The notes below the pieces were generated by a model. That model was given only the letters and a program-made list of their open reading frames with translations. It made no database searches and was not told the DNA's origin. From NCBI RefSeq assembly GCF_950023065.1, contig NC_088679.1, positions 29,574,001 through 29,638,000 on the forward strand: DNA of 64,000 nt. Direction: 5' to 3'. Below, piece by piece: positions 37,301 through 52,300 of this stretch. The stretch comes from Planococcus citri (taxonomy: Eukaryota > Arthropoda > Insecta > Hemiptera > Pseudococcidae). The position numbers and the translations under genes were made by a program. How positions within the stretch are numbered: position 1 is the stretch's first letter; the number at the start of each line of letters is the position of its first letter.

Positions 37301-39599
37301 GATTTGTGGAGACTTGGTCAGTCATTTTCAAGAAATATCAAAATGGCCGTATGAGTTGAGTACGGCATTTTGTGAATGATGGAAAAAGGTGAAAATTTCC
37401 ACTTACCAAGCACCTATGATTTGTGGAGACTTGGTCAGTCATTTTCAAGAAATATCAAAATGGCCGTATGAGTTGAGTACGGCATTTTGTGAATGATGGA
37501 AAAAGGTGAAAATTTCCACTTACCAAGCACCTATGATTTGTGGAGACTTGGTCAAGAAATATCAAAATGGCCGTATGAGTTGAGTACGGCATTTTGTGAG
37601 TGATGGGAAAAGGTGAAAATTTCCCCTTTACAAGCACCTATGATTTGTGGAGACTTGGTCAGTGATTTTCAAGAAATATCAAAATGGCCGTATGAGTTGA
37701 GTACGGCATTTTGTGAATGATGGAAAAAGGTGAAAATTTCCACTTACCAAGCACCTATGATTTGTGGAGACTTGGTCACTGATTTTCAAGAAATATCAAA
37801 ATGGCCGTATGAGTTGAGTATGGCATTTTGTGAATGATGGAAAAAGGTGAAAATTTCCACTTACCAAGCACTTATGATTTGTGGAGACTTGGTCAGTGAT
37901 TTTCAAGAAATATCAAAATGGCTGTATGAGTTGAGTACGGCATTTTGTGAATGATGGAAAAAGGTGAAAATTTCCCCTTTACAAGCACCTATGATTTGTG
38001 GAGACTTGGTCAGTCATTTTCAAGAAATATCAAAATGGCCGTATGAGTTGAGTACGGCATTTTGTGAATGATGGAAAAAGGTGAAAATTTCCACTTACCA
38101 AGCACCTATGATTTGTGGAGACTTGGTCAAGAAATATCAAAATGGCCGTATGAGTTGAGTACGGCATTTTGTGAGTGATGGGAAAAGGTGAAAATTTCCA
38201 CTTACCAAGCACCTATGATTTGTGGAGACTTGGTCAGTGATTTTCAAGAAATATCAAAATGGCCGTATGAGTTGAGTACGGCATTTTGTGAATGATGGAA
38301 AAAGGTGAAAATTTCCACTTATCAAGCACCTATGATTTGTGGAGACTTGGTCAGTGTTTTTCAAGAAATATCAAAATGGCCGTATGAGTTGAGTACGGCA
38401 TTTTGTGAATGATGGAAAAAGGTGAAAATTTCCACTTACCAAGCACCTATGATTTGTGGAGACTTGGTCAGTGATTTTCAAGAAATATCAAAATGGCCGT
38501 ATGAGTTGAGTACGGCATTTTGTGAATGATGGAAAAAGGTGAAAATTTCCACTTACCAAGCACCTATGATTTGTGGAGACTTGGTCAATGATTTTCAAGA
38601 AATATCAAAATGGCCGTATGAGTTGAGTACGGCATTTTGTGAATGATGGAAAAAGGTGAAAATTTCCACTTACCAAGCACCTATGATTTGTGGAGACTTG
38701 GTCAGTGATTTTCAAGAAATATCAAAATGGCCGTATGAGTTGAGTACGGCATTTTGTGAATGATGGAAAAAGGTGAAAATTTCCCCTTTACAAGCACCTA
38801 TGATTTGTGGAGACTTGGTCAGTGATTTTCAAGAAATATCAAAATGGCCGTATGAGTTGAGTACGGCATTTTGTGAATGATGGAAAAAGGTGAAAATTTC
38901 CACTTACCAAGCACCTATGATTTGTGGAGACTTGGTCAGTGATTTTCAAGAAATATCAAAATGTCCGTATGAGTTGAGTACGGCATTTTGTGAATGATGG
39001 AAAAAGGTGAAAATTTCCCCTTTACAAGCACCTATGATTTGTGGAGACTTGGTCAGTGATTTTCAAGAAATATCAAAATGGCCGTATGAGTTGAGTACGG
39101 CATTTTGTGAATGATGGGAAAAGGTGAAAATTTCCACTTACCAAGCACCTATGATTTGTGGAGACTTGGTCAGTGATTTTCAAGAAATATCAAAATGGCC
39201 GTATGAGTTGAGTACGGCATTTTGTGAATGATGGAAAAAGGTGAAAATTTCCCCTTTACAAGCACCTATAATTTTTGGAGACTTGATCAAGAAATATCAA
39301 AATGGCCGTATGAGTTGAGTACGGCATTTTGTGAATGATGGAAAAAGGTGAAAATTTCCCCTTTACAAGCACCAATGATTTGTGGAGACTTGGTCAGTGA
39401 TTTTCAAGAAATATCAAAATGGCCGTATGAGTTGAGTACGGCATTTTGTGAATGATGGAAAAAGGTGAAAATTTCCACTTACCAAGCACCTATGATTTGT
39501 GGAGACTTGGTCAGTGATTTTCAAGAAATATCAAAATGGCCGTATGAGTTGAGTACGGCATTTTGTGAATGATGGAAAAAGGTGAAAATTTCATCTTTA

Positions 39600-42500
39600 C
39601 AAGCACCTATGATTTGTGGAGACTTGGTCAGTCATTTTCAAGAAATATCAAAATGGCCGTATGAGTTGAGTACGGCATTTTGTGAATGATGGAAAAAGGT
39701 GAAAATTTCCACTTACCAAGCACCTATGATATGTGGAGACTTGGTCAAGAAATATCAAAATGGCCGTATGAGTTGAGTACGGCATTTTGTGATTGATGGA
39801 AAAAGGTGAAAATTTCCACTTACCAAGCACCTATGATTTGTGGAGACTTGGTCAGTGATTTTCAAGAAATATCAAAATGGCCGTATGAGTTGAGTACGGC
39901 ATTTTGTGAATGATGGAAAAAGGTGAAAATTTCCTCTTTACAAGCACCTATGATTTTAGGAGACTTGGTCAGTGATTTTCAAGAAATATCAAAATGGCCG
40001 TATGAGTTGAGTACGGCATTTTGTGAATGATGAAAAAAGGTGAAAATTTCCCCTTTACAAGCACCTATGATTTGTGGAGACTTGGTCAGTGATTTTCAAG
40101 AAATATCAAAATGGCCGTATGAGTTGAGTACGGCATTTTGTGAATGATGGAAAAAGGTGAAAATTTCCCCTTTACAAGCACCTATGATTTGTGGAGACTT
40201 GGTCAGTCATTTTCAAGAAGTATCAAAATGGCCGTATGAGTTGAGTAAGGCATTTTGTGAATGATGGAAAAAGGTGAAAATTTCCACTTACCAAGCACCT
40301 ATGATTTGTGGAGACTTGGTCAAGAAATATCAAAATGGCCGTATGAGTTGAGTACGGCATTTTGTGAATGATGGAAAAAGGTGAAAATTTCCACTTACCA
40401 AGCACCTATGATTTGTGGAGACTTGGTCAGTGATTTTCAAGAAATATCAAAATGGCCGTATGAGTTGAGTACGGCATTTTGTGAATGATGGAAAAAGGTG
40501 AAAATTTCCACTTATCAAGCACCTATGATTTGTGGAGACTTGGTCAGTGATTTTCAAGAAATATCAAAATGGCCGTATGAGTTGAGTACGGCATTTTGTG
40601 AATGATGGAAAAAGGTGAAAATTTCCACTTACCAAGCACCTATGATTTGTGGAGACTTGGTCAGTGATTTTCAAGAAATATCAAAATGGCCGTATGAGTT
40701 GAGTACGGCATTTTGTGAATGATGGAAAAAGGTGAAAATTTCCACTTACCAAGCACCTATGATTTGTGGAGACTTGGTCAATGATTTTCAAGAAATATCA
40801 AAATGGCCGTATGAGTTGAGTACGGCATTTTGTGAATGATGGAAAAAGGTGAAAATTTCCACTTACCAAGCACCTATGATTTGTGGAGACTTGGTCAGTG
40901 ATTTTCAAGAAATATCAAAATGGCCGTATGAGTTGAGTACGGCATTTTGTGAATGATGGAAAAAGGTGAAAATTTCCACTTACCAAGCACCTATGATTTG
41001 TGGAGACTTGGTCAGTGATTTCCAAGAAATATCAAAATGGCCGTATGAGTTGAGTATGGCATTTTGTGAATGATGGAAAAAGGTGAAAATTTCCACTTAC
41101 CAAGCACTTATTATTTGTGGAGACTTGGTCAGTGATTTTCAAGAAATATCAAAATGGCCGTATGAGTTGAGTAAGGCATTTTGTGAATGATGGAAAAAGG
41201 TGAAAATTTCCCCTTTACAAGCACCTATGATTTGTGGAGACTTGGTCAGTCATTTTCAAGAAATATCAAAATGGCCGTATGAGTTGAGTACGGCATTTTG
41301 TGAATGATGGAAAAAGGTGAAAATTTCCACTTACCAAGCACCTATGATTTGTGGAGACTTGGTCAAGAAATATCAAAATGGCCGTATGAGTTGAGTACGG
41401 CATTTTGTGAATGATGGAAAAAGGTGAAAATTTCCACTTACCAAGCACCTATGATTTGTGGAGACTTGGTCAGTGATTTTCAAGAAATATCAAAATGGCG
41501 GTATGAGTTGAGTACGGCATTTTGTGAATGATGGAAAAAGGTGAAAATTTCCACTTACCAAGCACCTATGATTTGTGGAGACTTGGTCAGTGATTTTCAA
41601 GAAATATCAAAATGGCCGTAAGAGTTGAGTACGGCATTTTGTGAATGATGGAAAAAGGTGAAAATTTCCACTTACCAAGCACCTATGATTTGTGGAGACT
41701 TGGTCAGTGATTTTCAAGAAATATCAAAATGGCCGTATGAGTTGAGTACGGCATTTTGTGAATGATGGAAAAAGGTGAAAATTTCCACTTATCAAGCACC
41801 TATGATTTGTGGAGACTTGGTCAGTGATTTTCAAGAAATATCAAAATGGCCGTATGAGTTGAGTACGGCATTTTGTGAATGATGGAAAAAGGTGAAAATT
41901 TCCACTTACCAAGCACCTATGATTTGTGGAGACTTGGTCAGTGATTTTCAAGAAATATCAAAATGGCCGTATGAGTTGAGTACGGCATTTTGTGAATGAT
42001 GGAAAAAGGTGAAAATTTCCACTTACCAAGCACCTATGATTTGTGGAGACTTGGTCAGTGATTTTCAAGAAATATCAAAATGGCCGTATGAGTTGAGTAT
42101 GGCATTTTGTGAATGATGGAAAAAGGTGAAAATTTCCTCTTTACAAGCACCTATGATTTTAGGAGACTTGGTCAGTGATTTTCAAGAAATATCAAAATGG
42201 CCGTATGAGTTGAGTACGGCATTTTGTGAATGATGGAAAAAGGTGAAAATTTCCCCTTTACAAGCACCTATGATTTGTGGAGACTTGGTCAGTCATTTTC
42301 AAGAAATATCAAAATGGCCGTATGAGTTGAGTAGGGCATTTTGTGAATGATGGAAAAAGGTGAAAATTTCCTCTTTACAAGCACCTATGATTTTAGGAGA
42401 CTTGGTCAAGAAATATCAAAATGGCCGTATGAGTTGAGTACGGCATTTTGTGAGTGATGGGAAAAGGTGAAAATTTCCCCTTTACAAGCACCTATGATTT

Positions 42501-45490
42501 GTGGAGACTTGGTCAGTGATTTTCAAGAAATATCAAAATGGCCGTATGAGTTGAGTACGGCATTTTGTGAATGATGGAAAAAGGTGAAAATTTCCACTTA
42601 CCAAGCACCTATGATTTGTGGAGACTTGGTCAGTGATTTTCAAGAAATATCAAAATGGCCGTATGAGTTGAGTATGGCATTTTGTGAATGATGGAAAAAG
42701 GTGAAAATTTCCACTTACCAAGCACTTATGATTTGTGGAGACTTGGTCAGTGATTTTCAAGAAATATCAAAATGGCCGTATGAGTTGAGTAAGGCATTTT
42801 GTGAATGATGGAAAAAGGTGAAAATTTCCCCTTTACAAGCACCTATGATTTGTGGAGACTTGGTCAATGATTTTCAAGAAATATCAAAATGGCCGTATGA
42901 GTTGAGTACGGCATTTTGTGAATGATGGAAAAAGGTGAAAATTTCCACTTACCAAGCACCTATGATATGTGGAGACTTGGTCAAGAAATATCAAAATGGC
43001 CGTATGAGTTGAGTACGGCATTTTGTGATTGATGGAAAAAGGTGAAAATTTCCACTTACCAAGCACCTATGATTTGTGGAGACTTGGTCAGTGATTTTCG
43101 AGAAATATCAAAATGGCCGTATGAGTTGAGTACGGCATTTTGTGAATGATGGAAAAAGGTGAAAATTTCCTCTTTACAAGCACCTATGATTTTAGGAGAC
43201 TTGGTCAGTGATTTTCAAGAAATATCAAAATGGCCGTATGAGTTGAGTACGGCATTTTGTGAATGATGAAAAAAGGTGAAAATTTCCCCTTTACAAGCAC
43301 CTATGATTTGTGGAGACTTGGTCAGTGATTTTCAAGAAATATCAAAATGGCCGTATGAGTTGAGTACGGCATTTTGTGAATGATGGAAAAAGGTGAAAAT
43401 TTCCCCTTTACAAGCACCTATGATTTGTGGAGACTTGGTCAGTCATTTTCAAGAAGTATCAAAATGGCCGTATGAGTTGAGTAAGGCATTTTGTGAATGA
43501 TGGAAAAAGGTGAAAATTTCCACTTACCAAGCACCTATGATTTGTGGAGACTTGGTCAAGAAATATCAAAATGGCCGTATGAGTTGAGTACGGCATTTTG
43601 TGAATGATGGAAAAAGGTGAAAATTTCCACTTACCAAGCACCTATGATTTGTGGAGACTTGGTCAGTGATTTTCAAGAAATATCAAAATGGCCGTATGAG
43701 TTGAGTACGGCATTTTGTGAATGATGGAAAAAGGTGAAAATTTCCTCTTTACAAGCACCTATGATTTTAGGAGACTTGGTCAGTGATTTTCAAGAAATAT
43801 CAAAATGGCCGTATGAGTTGAGTACGGCATTTTGTGAATGATGAAAAAAGGTGAAAATTTCCCCTTTACAAGCACCTATGATTTGTGGAGACTTGGTCAG
43901 TGATTTTCAAGAAATATCAAAATGGCCGTATGAGTTGAGTACGGCATTTTGTGAATGATGGAAAAAGGTGAAAATTTCCACTTACCAAGCACCTATGATA
44001 TGTGGAGACTTGGTCAAGAAATATCAAAATGGCCGTATGAGTTGAGTACGGCATTTTGTGATTGATGGAAAAAGGTGAAAATTTCCACTTACCAAGCACC
44101 TATGATTTGTGGAGACTTGGTCAGTGATTTTCGAGAAATATCAAAATGGCCGTATGAGTTGAGTACGGCATTTTGTGAATGATGGAAAAAGGTGAAAATT
44201 TCCTCTTTACAAGCACCTATGATTTTAGGAGACTTGGTCAGTGATTTTCAAGAAATATCAAAATGGCCGTATGAGTTGAGTACGGCATTTTGTGAATGAT
44301 GAAAAAAGGTGAAAATTTCCCCTTTACAAGCACCTATGATTTGTGGAGACTTGGTCAGTGATTTTCAAGAAATATCAAAATGGCCGTATGAGTTGAGTAC
44401 GGCATTTTGTGAATGATGGAAAAAGGTGAAAATTTCCCCTTTACAAGCACCTATGATTTGTGGAGACTTGGTCAGTCATTTTCAAGAAGTATCAAAATGG
44501 CCGTATGAGTTGAGTAAGGCATTTTGTGAATGATGGAAAAAGGTGAAAATTTCCACTTACCAAGCACCTATGATTTGTGGAGACTTGGTCAAGAAATATC
44601 AAAATGGCCGTATGAGTTGAGTACGGCATTTTGTGAATGATGGAAAAAGGTGAAAATTTCCACTTACCAAGCACCTATGATTTGTGGAGACTTGGTCAGT
44701 GATTTTCAAGAAATATCAAAATGGCCGTATGAGTTGAGTACGGCATTTTGTGAATGATGGAAAAAGGTGAAAATTTCCTCTTTACAAGCACCTATGATTT
44801 TAGGAGACTTGGTCAGTGATTTTCAAGAAATATCAAAATGGCCGTATGAGTTGAGTACGGCATTTTGTGAATGATGAAAAAAGGTGAAAATTTCCCCTTT
44901 ACAAGCACCTATGATTTGTGGAGACTTGGTCAGTGATTTTCAAGAAATATCAAAATGGCCGTATGAGTTGAGTACGGCATTTTGTGAATGATGGAAAAAG
45001 GTGAAAATTTCCCCTTTACAAGCACCTATGATTTGTGGAGACTTGGTCAGTCATTTTCAAGAAGTATCAAAATGGCCGTATGAGTTGAGTAAGGCATTTT
45101 GTGAATGATGGAAAAAGGTGAAAATTTCCACTTACCAAGCACCTATGATTTGTGGAGACTTGGTCAAGAAATATCAAAATGGCCGTATGAGTTGAGTACG
45201 GCATTTTGTGAATGATGGAAAAAGGTGAAAATTTCCACTTACCAAGCACCTATGATTTGTGGAGACTTGGTCAGTGATTTTCAAGAAATATCAAAATGGC
45301 CGTATGAGTTGAGTACGGCATTTTGTGAATGATGGAAAAAGGTGAAAATTTCCTCTTTACAAGCACCTATGATTTTAGGAGACTTGGTCAGTGATTTTCA
45401 AGAAATATCAAAATGGCCGTATGAGTTGAGTACGGCATTTTGTGAATGATGGAAAAAGGTGAAAATTTCCACTTACCAAGCACCTATGAT
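39600..45490. repeat. Nested small higher-order repeats with 3236-, 1033- and 575-bp offsets
   Basis: Short monomers 39688 and 40263 recur at +3236 (42924, 43499), then at a further +1033 (43957, 44532), and the second recurs again at +575 (45107). The rare changes CTATGATATGTGG with GTGATTGATGG travel with the first member, and GAAGTATC with GTAAGGC with the second. The 1033-bp unit is 7 x 117 + 2 x 107 (nine monomers) and the 575-bp unit is 4 x 117 + 107 (five). This is a local hotspot of stepwise amplification. GATTTTCGAG near 43093 and 44126 is shared by the two 1033-bp copies but absent from the 39.8-kb one, which orders the events. Confidence 0.82.
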
Positions 45491-46399
45491 TTGTGGAGAC
45501 TTGGTCAGTGATTTCCAAGAAATATCAAAATGGCCGTATGAGTTGAGTATGGCATTTTGTGAATGATGGAAAAAGGTGAAAATTTCCACTTACCAAGCAC
45601 TTATTATTTGTGGAGACTTGGTCAGTGATTTTCAAGAAATATCAAAATGGCCGTATGAGTTGAGTAAGGCATTTTGTGAATGATGGAAAAAGGTGAAAAT
45701 TTCCCCTTTACAAGCACCTATGATTTGTGGAGACTTGGTCAGTCATTTTCAAGAAATATCAAAATGGCCGTATGAGTTGAGTACGGCATTTTGTGAATGA
45801 TGGAAAAAGGTGAAAATTTCCACTTACCAAGCACCTATGATTTGTGGAGACTTGGTCAAGAAATATCAAAATGGCCGTATGAGTTGAGTACGGCATTTTG
45901 TGAATGATGGAAAAAGGTGAAAATTTCCACTTACCAAGCACCTATGATTTGTGGAGACTTGGTCAGTGATTTTCAAGAAATATCAAAATGGCGGTATGAG
46001 TTGAGTACGGCATTTTGTGAATGATGGAAAAAGGTGAAAATTTCCACTTACCAAGCACCTATGATTTGTGGAGACTTGGTCAGTGATTTTCAAGAAATAT
46101 CAAAATGGCCGTAAGAGTTGAGTACGGCATTTTGTGAATGATGGAAAAAGGTGAAAATTTCCACTTACCAAGCACCTATGATTTGTGGAGACTTGGTCAG
46201 TGATTTTCAAGAAATATCAAAATGGCCGTATGAGTTGAGTACGGCATTTTGTGAATGATGGAAAAAGGTGAAAATTTCCACTTATCAAGCACCTATGATT
46301 TGTGGAGACTTGGTCAGTGATTTTCAAGAAATATCAAAATGGCCGTATGAGTTGAGTACGGCATTTTGTGAATGATGGAAAAAGGTGAAAATTTCCACT

Positions 46400-49300
46400 T
46401 ACCAAGCACCTATGATTTGTGGAGACTTGGTCAGTGATTTTCAAGAAATATCAAAATGGCCGTATGAGTTGAGTACGGCATTTTGTGAATGATGGAAAAA
46501 GGTGAAAATTTCCACTTACCAAGCACCTATGATTTGTGGAGACTTGGTCAGTGATTTTCAAGAAATATCAAAATGGCCGTATGAGTTGAGTATGGCATTT
46601 TGTGAATGATGGAAAAAGGTGAAAATTTCCTCTTTACAAGCACCTATGATTTTAGGAGACTTGGTCAGTGATTTTCAAGAAATATCAAAATGGCCGTATG
46701 AGTTGAGTACGGCATTTTGTGAATGATGGAAAAAGGTGAAAATTTCCCCTTTACAAGCACCTATGATTTGTGGAGACTTGGTCAGTCATTTTCAAGAAAT
46801 ATCAAAATGGCCGTATGAGTTGAGTAGGGCATTTTGTGAATGATGGAAAAAGGTGAAAATTTCCTCTTTACAAGCACCTATGATTTTAGGAGACTTGGTC
46901 AAGAAATATCAAAATGGCCGTATGAGTTGAGTACGGCATTTTGTGAGTGATGGGAAAAGGTGAAAATTTCCCCTTTACAAGCACCTATGATTTGTGGAGA
47001 CTTGGTCAGTGATTTTCAAGAAATATCAAAATGGCCGTATGAGTTGAGTACGGCATTTTGTGAATGATGGAAAAAGGTGAAAATTTCCACTTACCAAGCA
47101 CCTATGATTTGTGGAGACTTGGTCAGTGATTTTCAAGAAATATCAAAATGGCCGTATGAGTTGAGTATGGCATTTTGTGAATGATGGAAAAAGGTGAAAA
47201 TTTCCACTTACCAAGCACTTATGATTTGTGGAGACTTGGTCAGTGATTTTCAAGAAATATCAAAATGGCCGTATGAGTTGAGTAAGGCATTTTGTGAATG
47301 ATGGAAAAAGGTGAAAATTTCCCCTTTACAAGCACCTATGATTTGTGGAGACTTGGTCAGTCATTTTCAAGAAATATCAAAATGGCCGTATGAGTTGAGT
47401 ACGGCATTTTGTGAATGATGGAAAAAGGTGAAAATTTCCACTTACCAAGCACCTATGATTTGTGGAGACTTGGTCAAGAAATATCAAAATGGCCGTATGA
47501 GTTGAGTACGGCATTTTGTGAGTGATGGGAAAAGGTGAAAATTTCCACTTACCAAGCACCTATGATTTGTGGAGACTTGGTCAGTGATTTTCAAGAAATA
47601 TCAAAATGGCCGTATGAGTTGAGTACAGCATTTTGTGAATGATGGAAAAAGGTGAAAATTTCCACTTATCAAGCACCTATGATTTGTGGAGACTTGGTCA
47701 GTGTTTTTCAAGAAATATCAAAATGGCCGTATGAGTTGAGTACGGCATTTTGTGAATGATGGAAAAAGGTGAAAATTTCCACTTACCAAGCACCTATGAT
47801 TTGTGGAGACTTGGTCAGTGATTTTCAAGAAATATCAAAATGGCCGTATGAGTTGAGTACGGCATTTTGTGAATGATGGAAAAAGGTGAAAATTTCCACT
47901 TACCAAGCACCTATGATTTGTGGAGACTTGGTCAATGATTTTCAAGAAATATCAAAATGGCCGTATGAGTTGAGTACGGCATTTTGTGAATGATGGAAAA
48001 AGGTGAAAATTTCCACTTATCAAGCACCTATGATTTGTGGAGACTTGGTCAGTGATTTTCAAGAAATATCAAAATGGCCGTATGAGTTGAGTACGGCATT
48101 TTGTGAATGATGGAAAAAGGTGAAAATTTCCACTTACCAAGCACCTATGATTTGTGGAGACTTGGTCAGTGATTTTCAAGAAATATCAAAATGGCCGTAT
48201 GAGTTGAGTACGGCATTTTGTGAATGATGGAAAAAGGTGAAAATTTCCACTTACCAAGCACCTATGATTTGTGGAGACTTGGTCAATGATTTTCAAGAAA
48301 TATCAAAATGGCCGTATGAGTTGAGTACGGCATTTTGTGAATGATGGAAAAAGGTGAAAATTTCCACTTACCAAGCACCTATGATTTGTGGAGACTTGGT
48401 CAAGAAATATCAAAATGGCCGTATGAGTTGAGTACGGCATTTTGTGAATGATGGAAAAAGGTGAAAATTTCCCCTTTACAAGCACCTATGATTTGTGGAG
48501 ACTTGGTCAGTGATTTTCAAGAAATATCAAAATGGCGGTATGAGTTGAGTACGGCATTTTATAAATGATGGAAAAAGGTGAAAATTTCCACTTACCAAGC
48601 ACCTATGATTTGTGGAGACTTGGTCAGTGAATTTCAAGAAATATCAAAATGGCCGTATGAGTTGAGTACGGCATTTTGTGAATGATGGAAAAAGGTGAAA
48701 ATTTCCACTTACCAAGCACCTATGATTTGTGGAGACTTGGTCAGTGATTTTCAAGAAATATCAAAATGTCTGTATGAGTTGAGTACGGCATTTTGTGAAT
48801 GATGGAAAAAGGTGAAAATTTCCCCTTTACAAGCACCTATGATTTGTGGAGACTTGGTCAGTGATTTTCAAGAAATATCAAAATGGCCGTATGAGTTGAG
48901 TAAGGCATTTTGTGAATGATGGAAAAAGGTGAAAATTTCCACTTACCAAGCACCTATGATTTGTGGAGACGTGGTCAAGAAATATCAAAATGGCCGTATG
49001 AGTTGAGTACGGCACTTTGTGAATGATGGAAAAAGGTGAAAATTTCCACTTACCAAGCACCTATGATTTGTGGAGACTTGGTCAGTGATTTTCAAGAAAT
49101 ATCAAAATGGCCGTATGAGTTGAGTATGGCATTTTGTGAATGATGGAAAAAGGTGAAAATTTCCCCTTTACAAGCACCTATGATTTGTGGAGACTTGGTC
49201 AGTGATTTTCAAGAAATATCAAAATGGCCGTATGAGTTGAGTACGGCATTTTGTGAATGATGGAAAAAGGTGAAAATTTCCCCTTTACAAGCACCTATGA

Positions 49301-52300
49301 TTTGTGGAGACTTGGTCAGTCATTTTCAAGAAATATCAAAATGGCCGTATGAGTTGAGTAAGGCATTTTGTGAATGATGGAAAAAGGTGAAAATTTCCAC
49401 TTACCAAGCACCTATGATTTGTGGAGACGTGGTCAAGAAATATCAAAATGGCCGTATGAGTTGAGTACGGCACTTTGTGAATGATGGAAAAAGGTGAAAA
49501 TTTCCACTTACCAAGCACCTATGATTTGTGGAGACTTGGTCAGTGATTTTCAAGAAATATCAAAATGGCCGTATGAGTTGAGTACGGCATTTTGTGAATG
49601 ATGGAAAAAGGTGAAAATTTCCTCTTTACAAGCACCTATGATTTTAGGAGACTTGGTCAGTGATTTTCAAGAAATATCAAAATGGCTGTATGAGTTGAGT
49701 ACGGCATTTTGTGAATGATGGAAAAAGGTGAAAATTTCCACTTACCAAGCACCTATGATTTGTGGAGACTTGGTCAGTGATTTTCAAGAAATATCGAAAT
49801 GGCCGTATGAGTTGAGTATGGCATTTTGTGAATGATGGAAAAAGGTGAAAATTTCCACTTACCAAGCACTTATGATTTGTGGAGACTTGGTCAGTGATTT
49901 TCAAGAAATATCAAAATGGCCGTATGAGTTGAGTAAGGCATTTTGTGAATGATGGAAAAAGGTGAAAATTTCCCCTTTACAAGCACCTATGATTTGTGGA
50001 GACTTGGTCAGTCATTTTCAAGAAATATCAAAATGGCCGTATGAGTTGAGTACGGCATTTTGTGAATGATGGAAAAAGGTGAAAATTTCCACTTACCAAG
50101 CACCTATGATTTGTGGAGACTTGGTCAGTGATTTTCAAGAAATATCAAAATGGCCGTATGAGTTGAGTACGGCATTTTGTGAATGATGGAAAAAGGTGAA
50201 AATTTCCACTTACCAAGCACCTATGATTTGTGGAGACTTGGTCAATGATTTTCAAGAAATATCAAAATGGCCGTATGAGTTGAGTACGGCATTTTGTGAA
50301 TGATGGAAAAAGGTGAAAATTTCCACTTACCAAGCACCTATGATTTGTGGAGACTTGGTCAGTGATTTTCAAGAAATATCAAAATGGCCGTATGAGTTGA
50401 GTACGGCATTTTGTGAGTGATGGGAAAAGGTGAAAATTTCCACTTACCAAGCACCTATGATTTGTGGAGACTTGGTCAGTGATTTTCAAGAAATATCAAA
50501 ATGGCCGTATGAGTTGAGTACGGCATTTTGTGAATGATGGAAAAAGGTGAAAATTTCCACTTATCAAGCACCTATGATTTGTGGAGACTTGGTCAGTGAT
50601 TTTCAAGAAATATCAAAATGGCCGTATGAGTTGAGTACGGCATTTTGTGAATGATGGAAAAAGGTGAAAATTTCCACTTACCAAGCACCTATGATTTGTG
50701 GAGACTTGGTCAGTGATTTTCAAGAAATATCAAAATGGCCGTATGAGTTGAGTACGGCATTTTGTGAGTGATGGGAAAAGGTGAAAATTTCCACTTACCA
50801 AGCACCTATGATTTGTGGAGACTTGGTCAGTGATTTTCAAGAAATATCAAAATGGCCGTATGAGTTGAGTACGGCATTTTGTGAATGATGGAAAAAGGTG
50901 AAAATTTCCACTTATCAAGCACCTATGATTTGTGGAGACTTGGTCAGTGATTTTCAAGAAATATCAAAATGGCCGTATGAGTTGAGTACGGCATTTTGTG
51001 AATGATGGAAAAAGGTGAAAATTTCCACTTACCAAGCACCTATGATTTGTGGAGATTTGGTCAGTGATTTTCAAGAAATATCAAAATGGCCGTATGAGTT
51101 GAGGACGGCATTTTGTGAATGATGGAAAAAGGTGAAAATTTCCACTTATCAAGCACCTATGATTTGTGGAGACTTGGTCAGTGACTTTCAAGAAATATCA
51201 AAATGGCCGTATGAGTTGAGTACGGCATTTTGTGAATGATGGAAAAAGGTGAAAATTTCCACTTACCAAGCACCTATGATTTGTGGAGACTTGGTCAGTG
51301 ATTTTCAAGAAATATCAAAATGGCCGTATGAGTTGAGTACGGCATTTTGTGAATGATGGAAAAAGGTGAAAATTTCCACTTACCAAGCACCTATGATTTG
51401 TGGAGACTTGGTCAGTGATTTTCAAGAAATATCAAAATGTCCGTATGAGTTGAGTACGGCATTTTGTGAATGATGGAAAAAGGTGAAAATTTCCTCTTTA
51501 CAAGCACCTATGATTTTAGGAGACTTGGTCAGTGATTTTCAAGAAATATTGAAATGGCCGTATGAGTTGAGTACGGCATTTTGTGAATGATGGAAAAAGG
51601 TGAAAATTTCCCCTTTACAAGCACCTATGATTTGTGGAGACTTGGTCAGTGATTTTCAAGAAATATCAAAATGGCCGTATGAGTTGAGTACGGCATTTTG
51701 TGAATGATGGAAAAAGGTGAAAATTTCCACTTACCAAGCACCTATGATTTGTGTAGACTTGGTCAAGTAATATCAAAATGGCCGTATGAGTTGAGTACGG
51801 CATTTTGTGAATGATGGAAAAAGGTGAAAATTTCCACTTATCAAGCACCTATGATTTGTGGAGACTTGGTCAGTGATTTTCAAGAAATATCAAAATGGCC
51901 GTATGAGTTGAGTACGGCATTTTGTGAATGATGGAAAAAGGTGAAAATTTCCACTTACCAAGCACCTATGATTTGTGGAGACTTGGTCAGTGACTTTCAA
52001 GAAATATCAAAATGGCCGTATGAGTTGAGTACGGCATTTTGTGAATGATGGAAAAAGGTGAAAATTTCCACTTATCAAGCACCTATGATTTGTGGAGATT
52101 TGGTCAGTGATTTTCAAGAAATATCAAAATGGCCGTATGAGTTGAGGACGGCATTTTGTGAATGATGGAAAAAGGTGAAAATTTCCACTTACCAAGCACC
52201 TATGATTTGTGGAGACTTGGTCAGTGATTTTCAAGAAATATCAAAATGTCCGTATGAGTTGAGTACGGCATTTTGTGAATGATGGAAAAAGGTGAAAATT

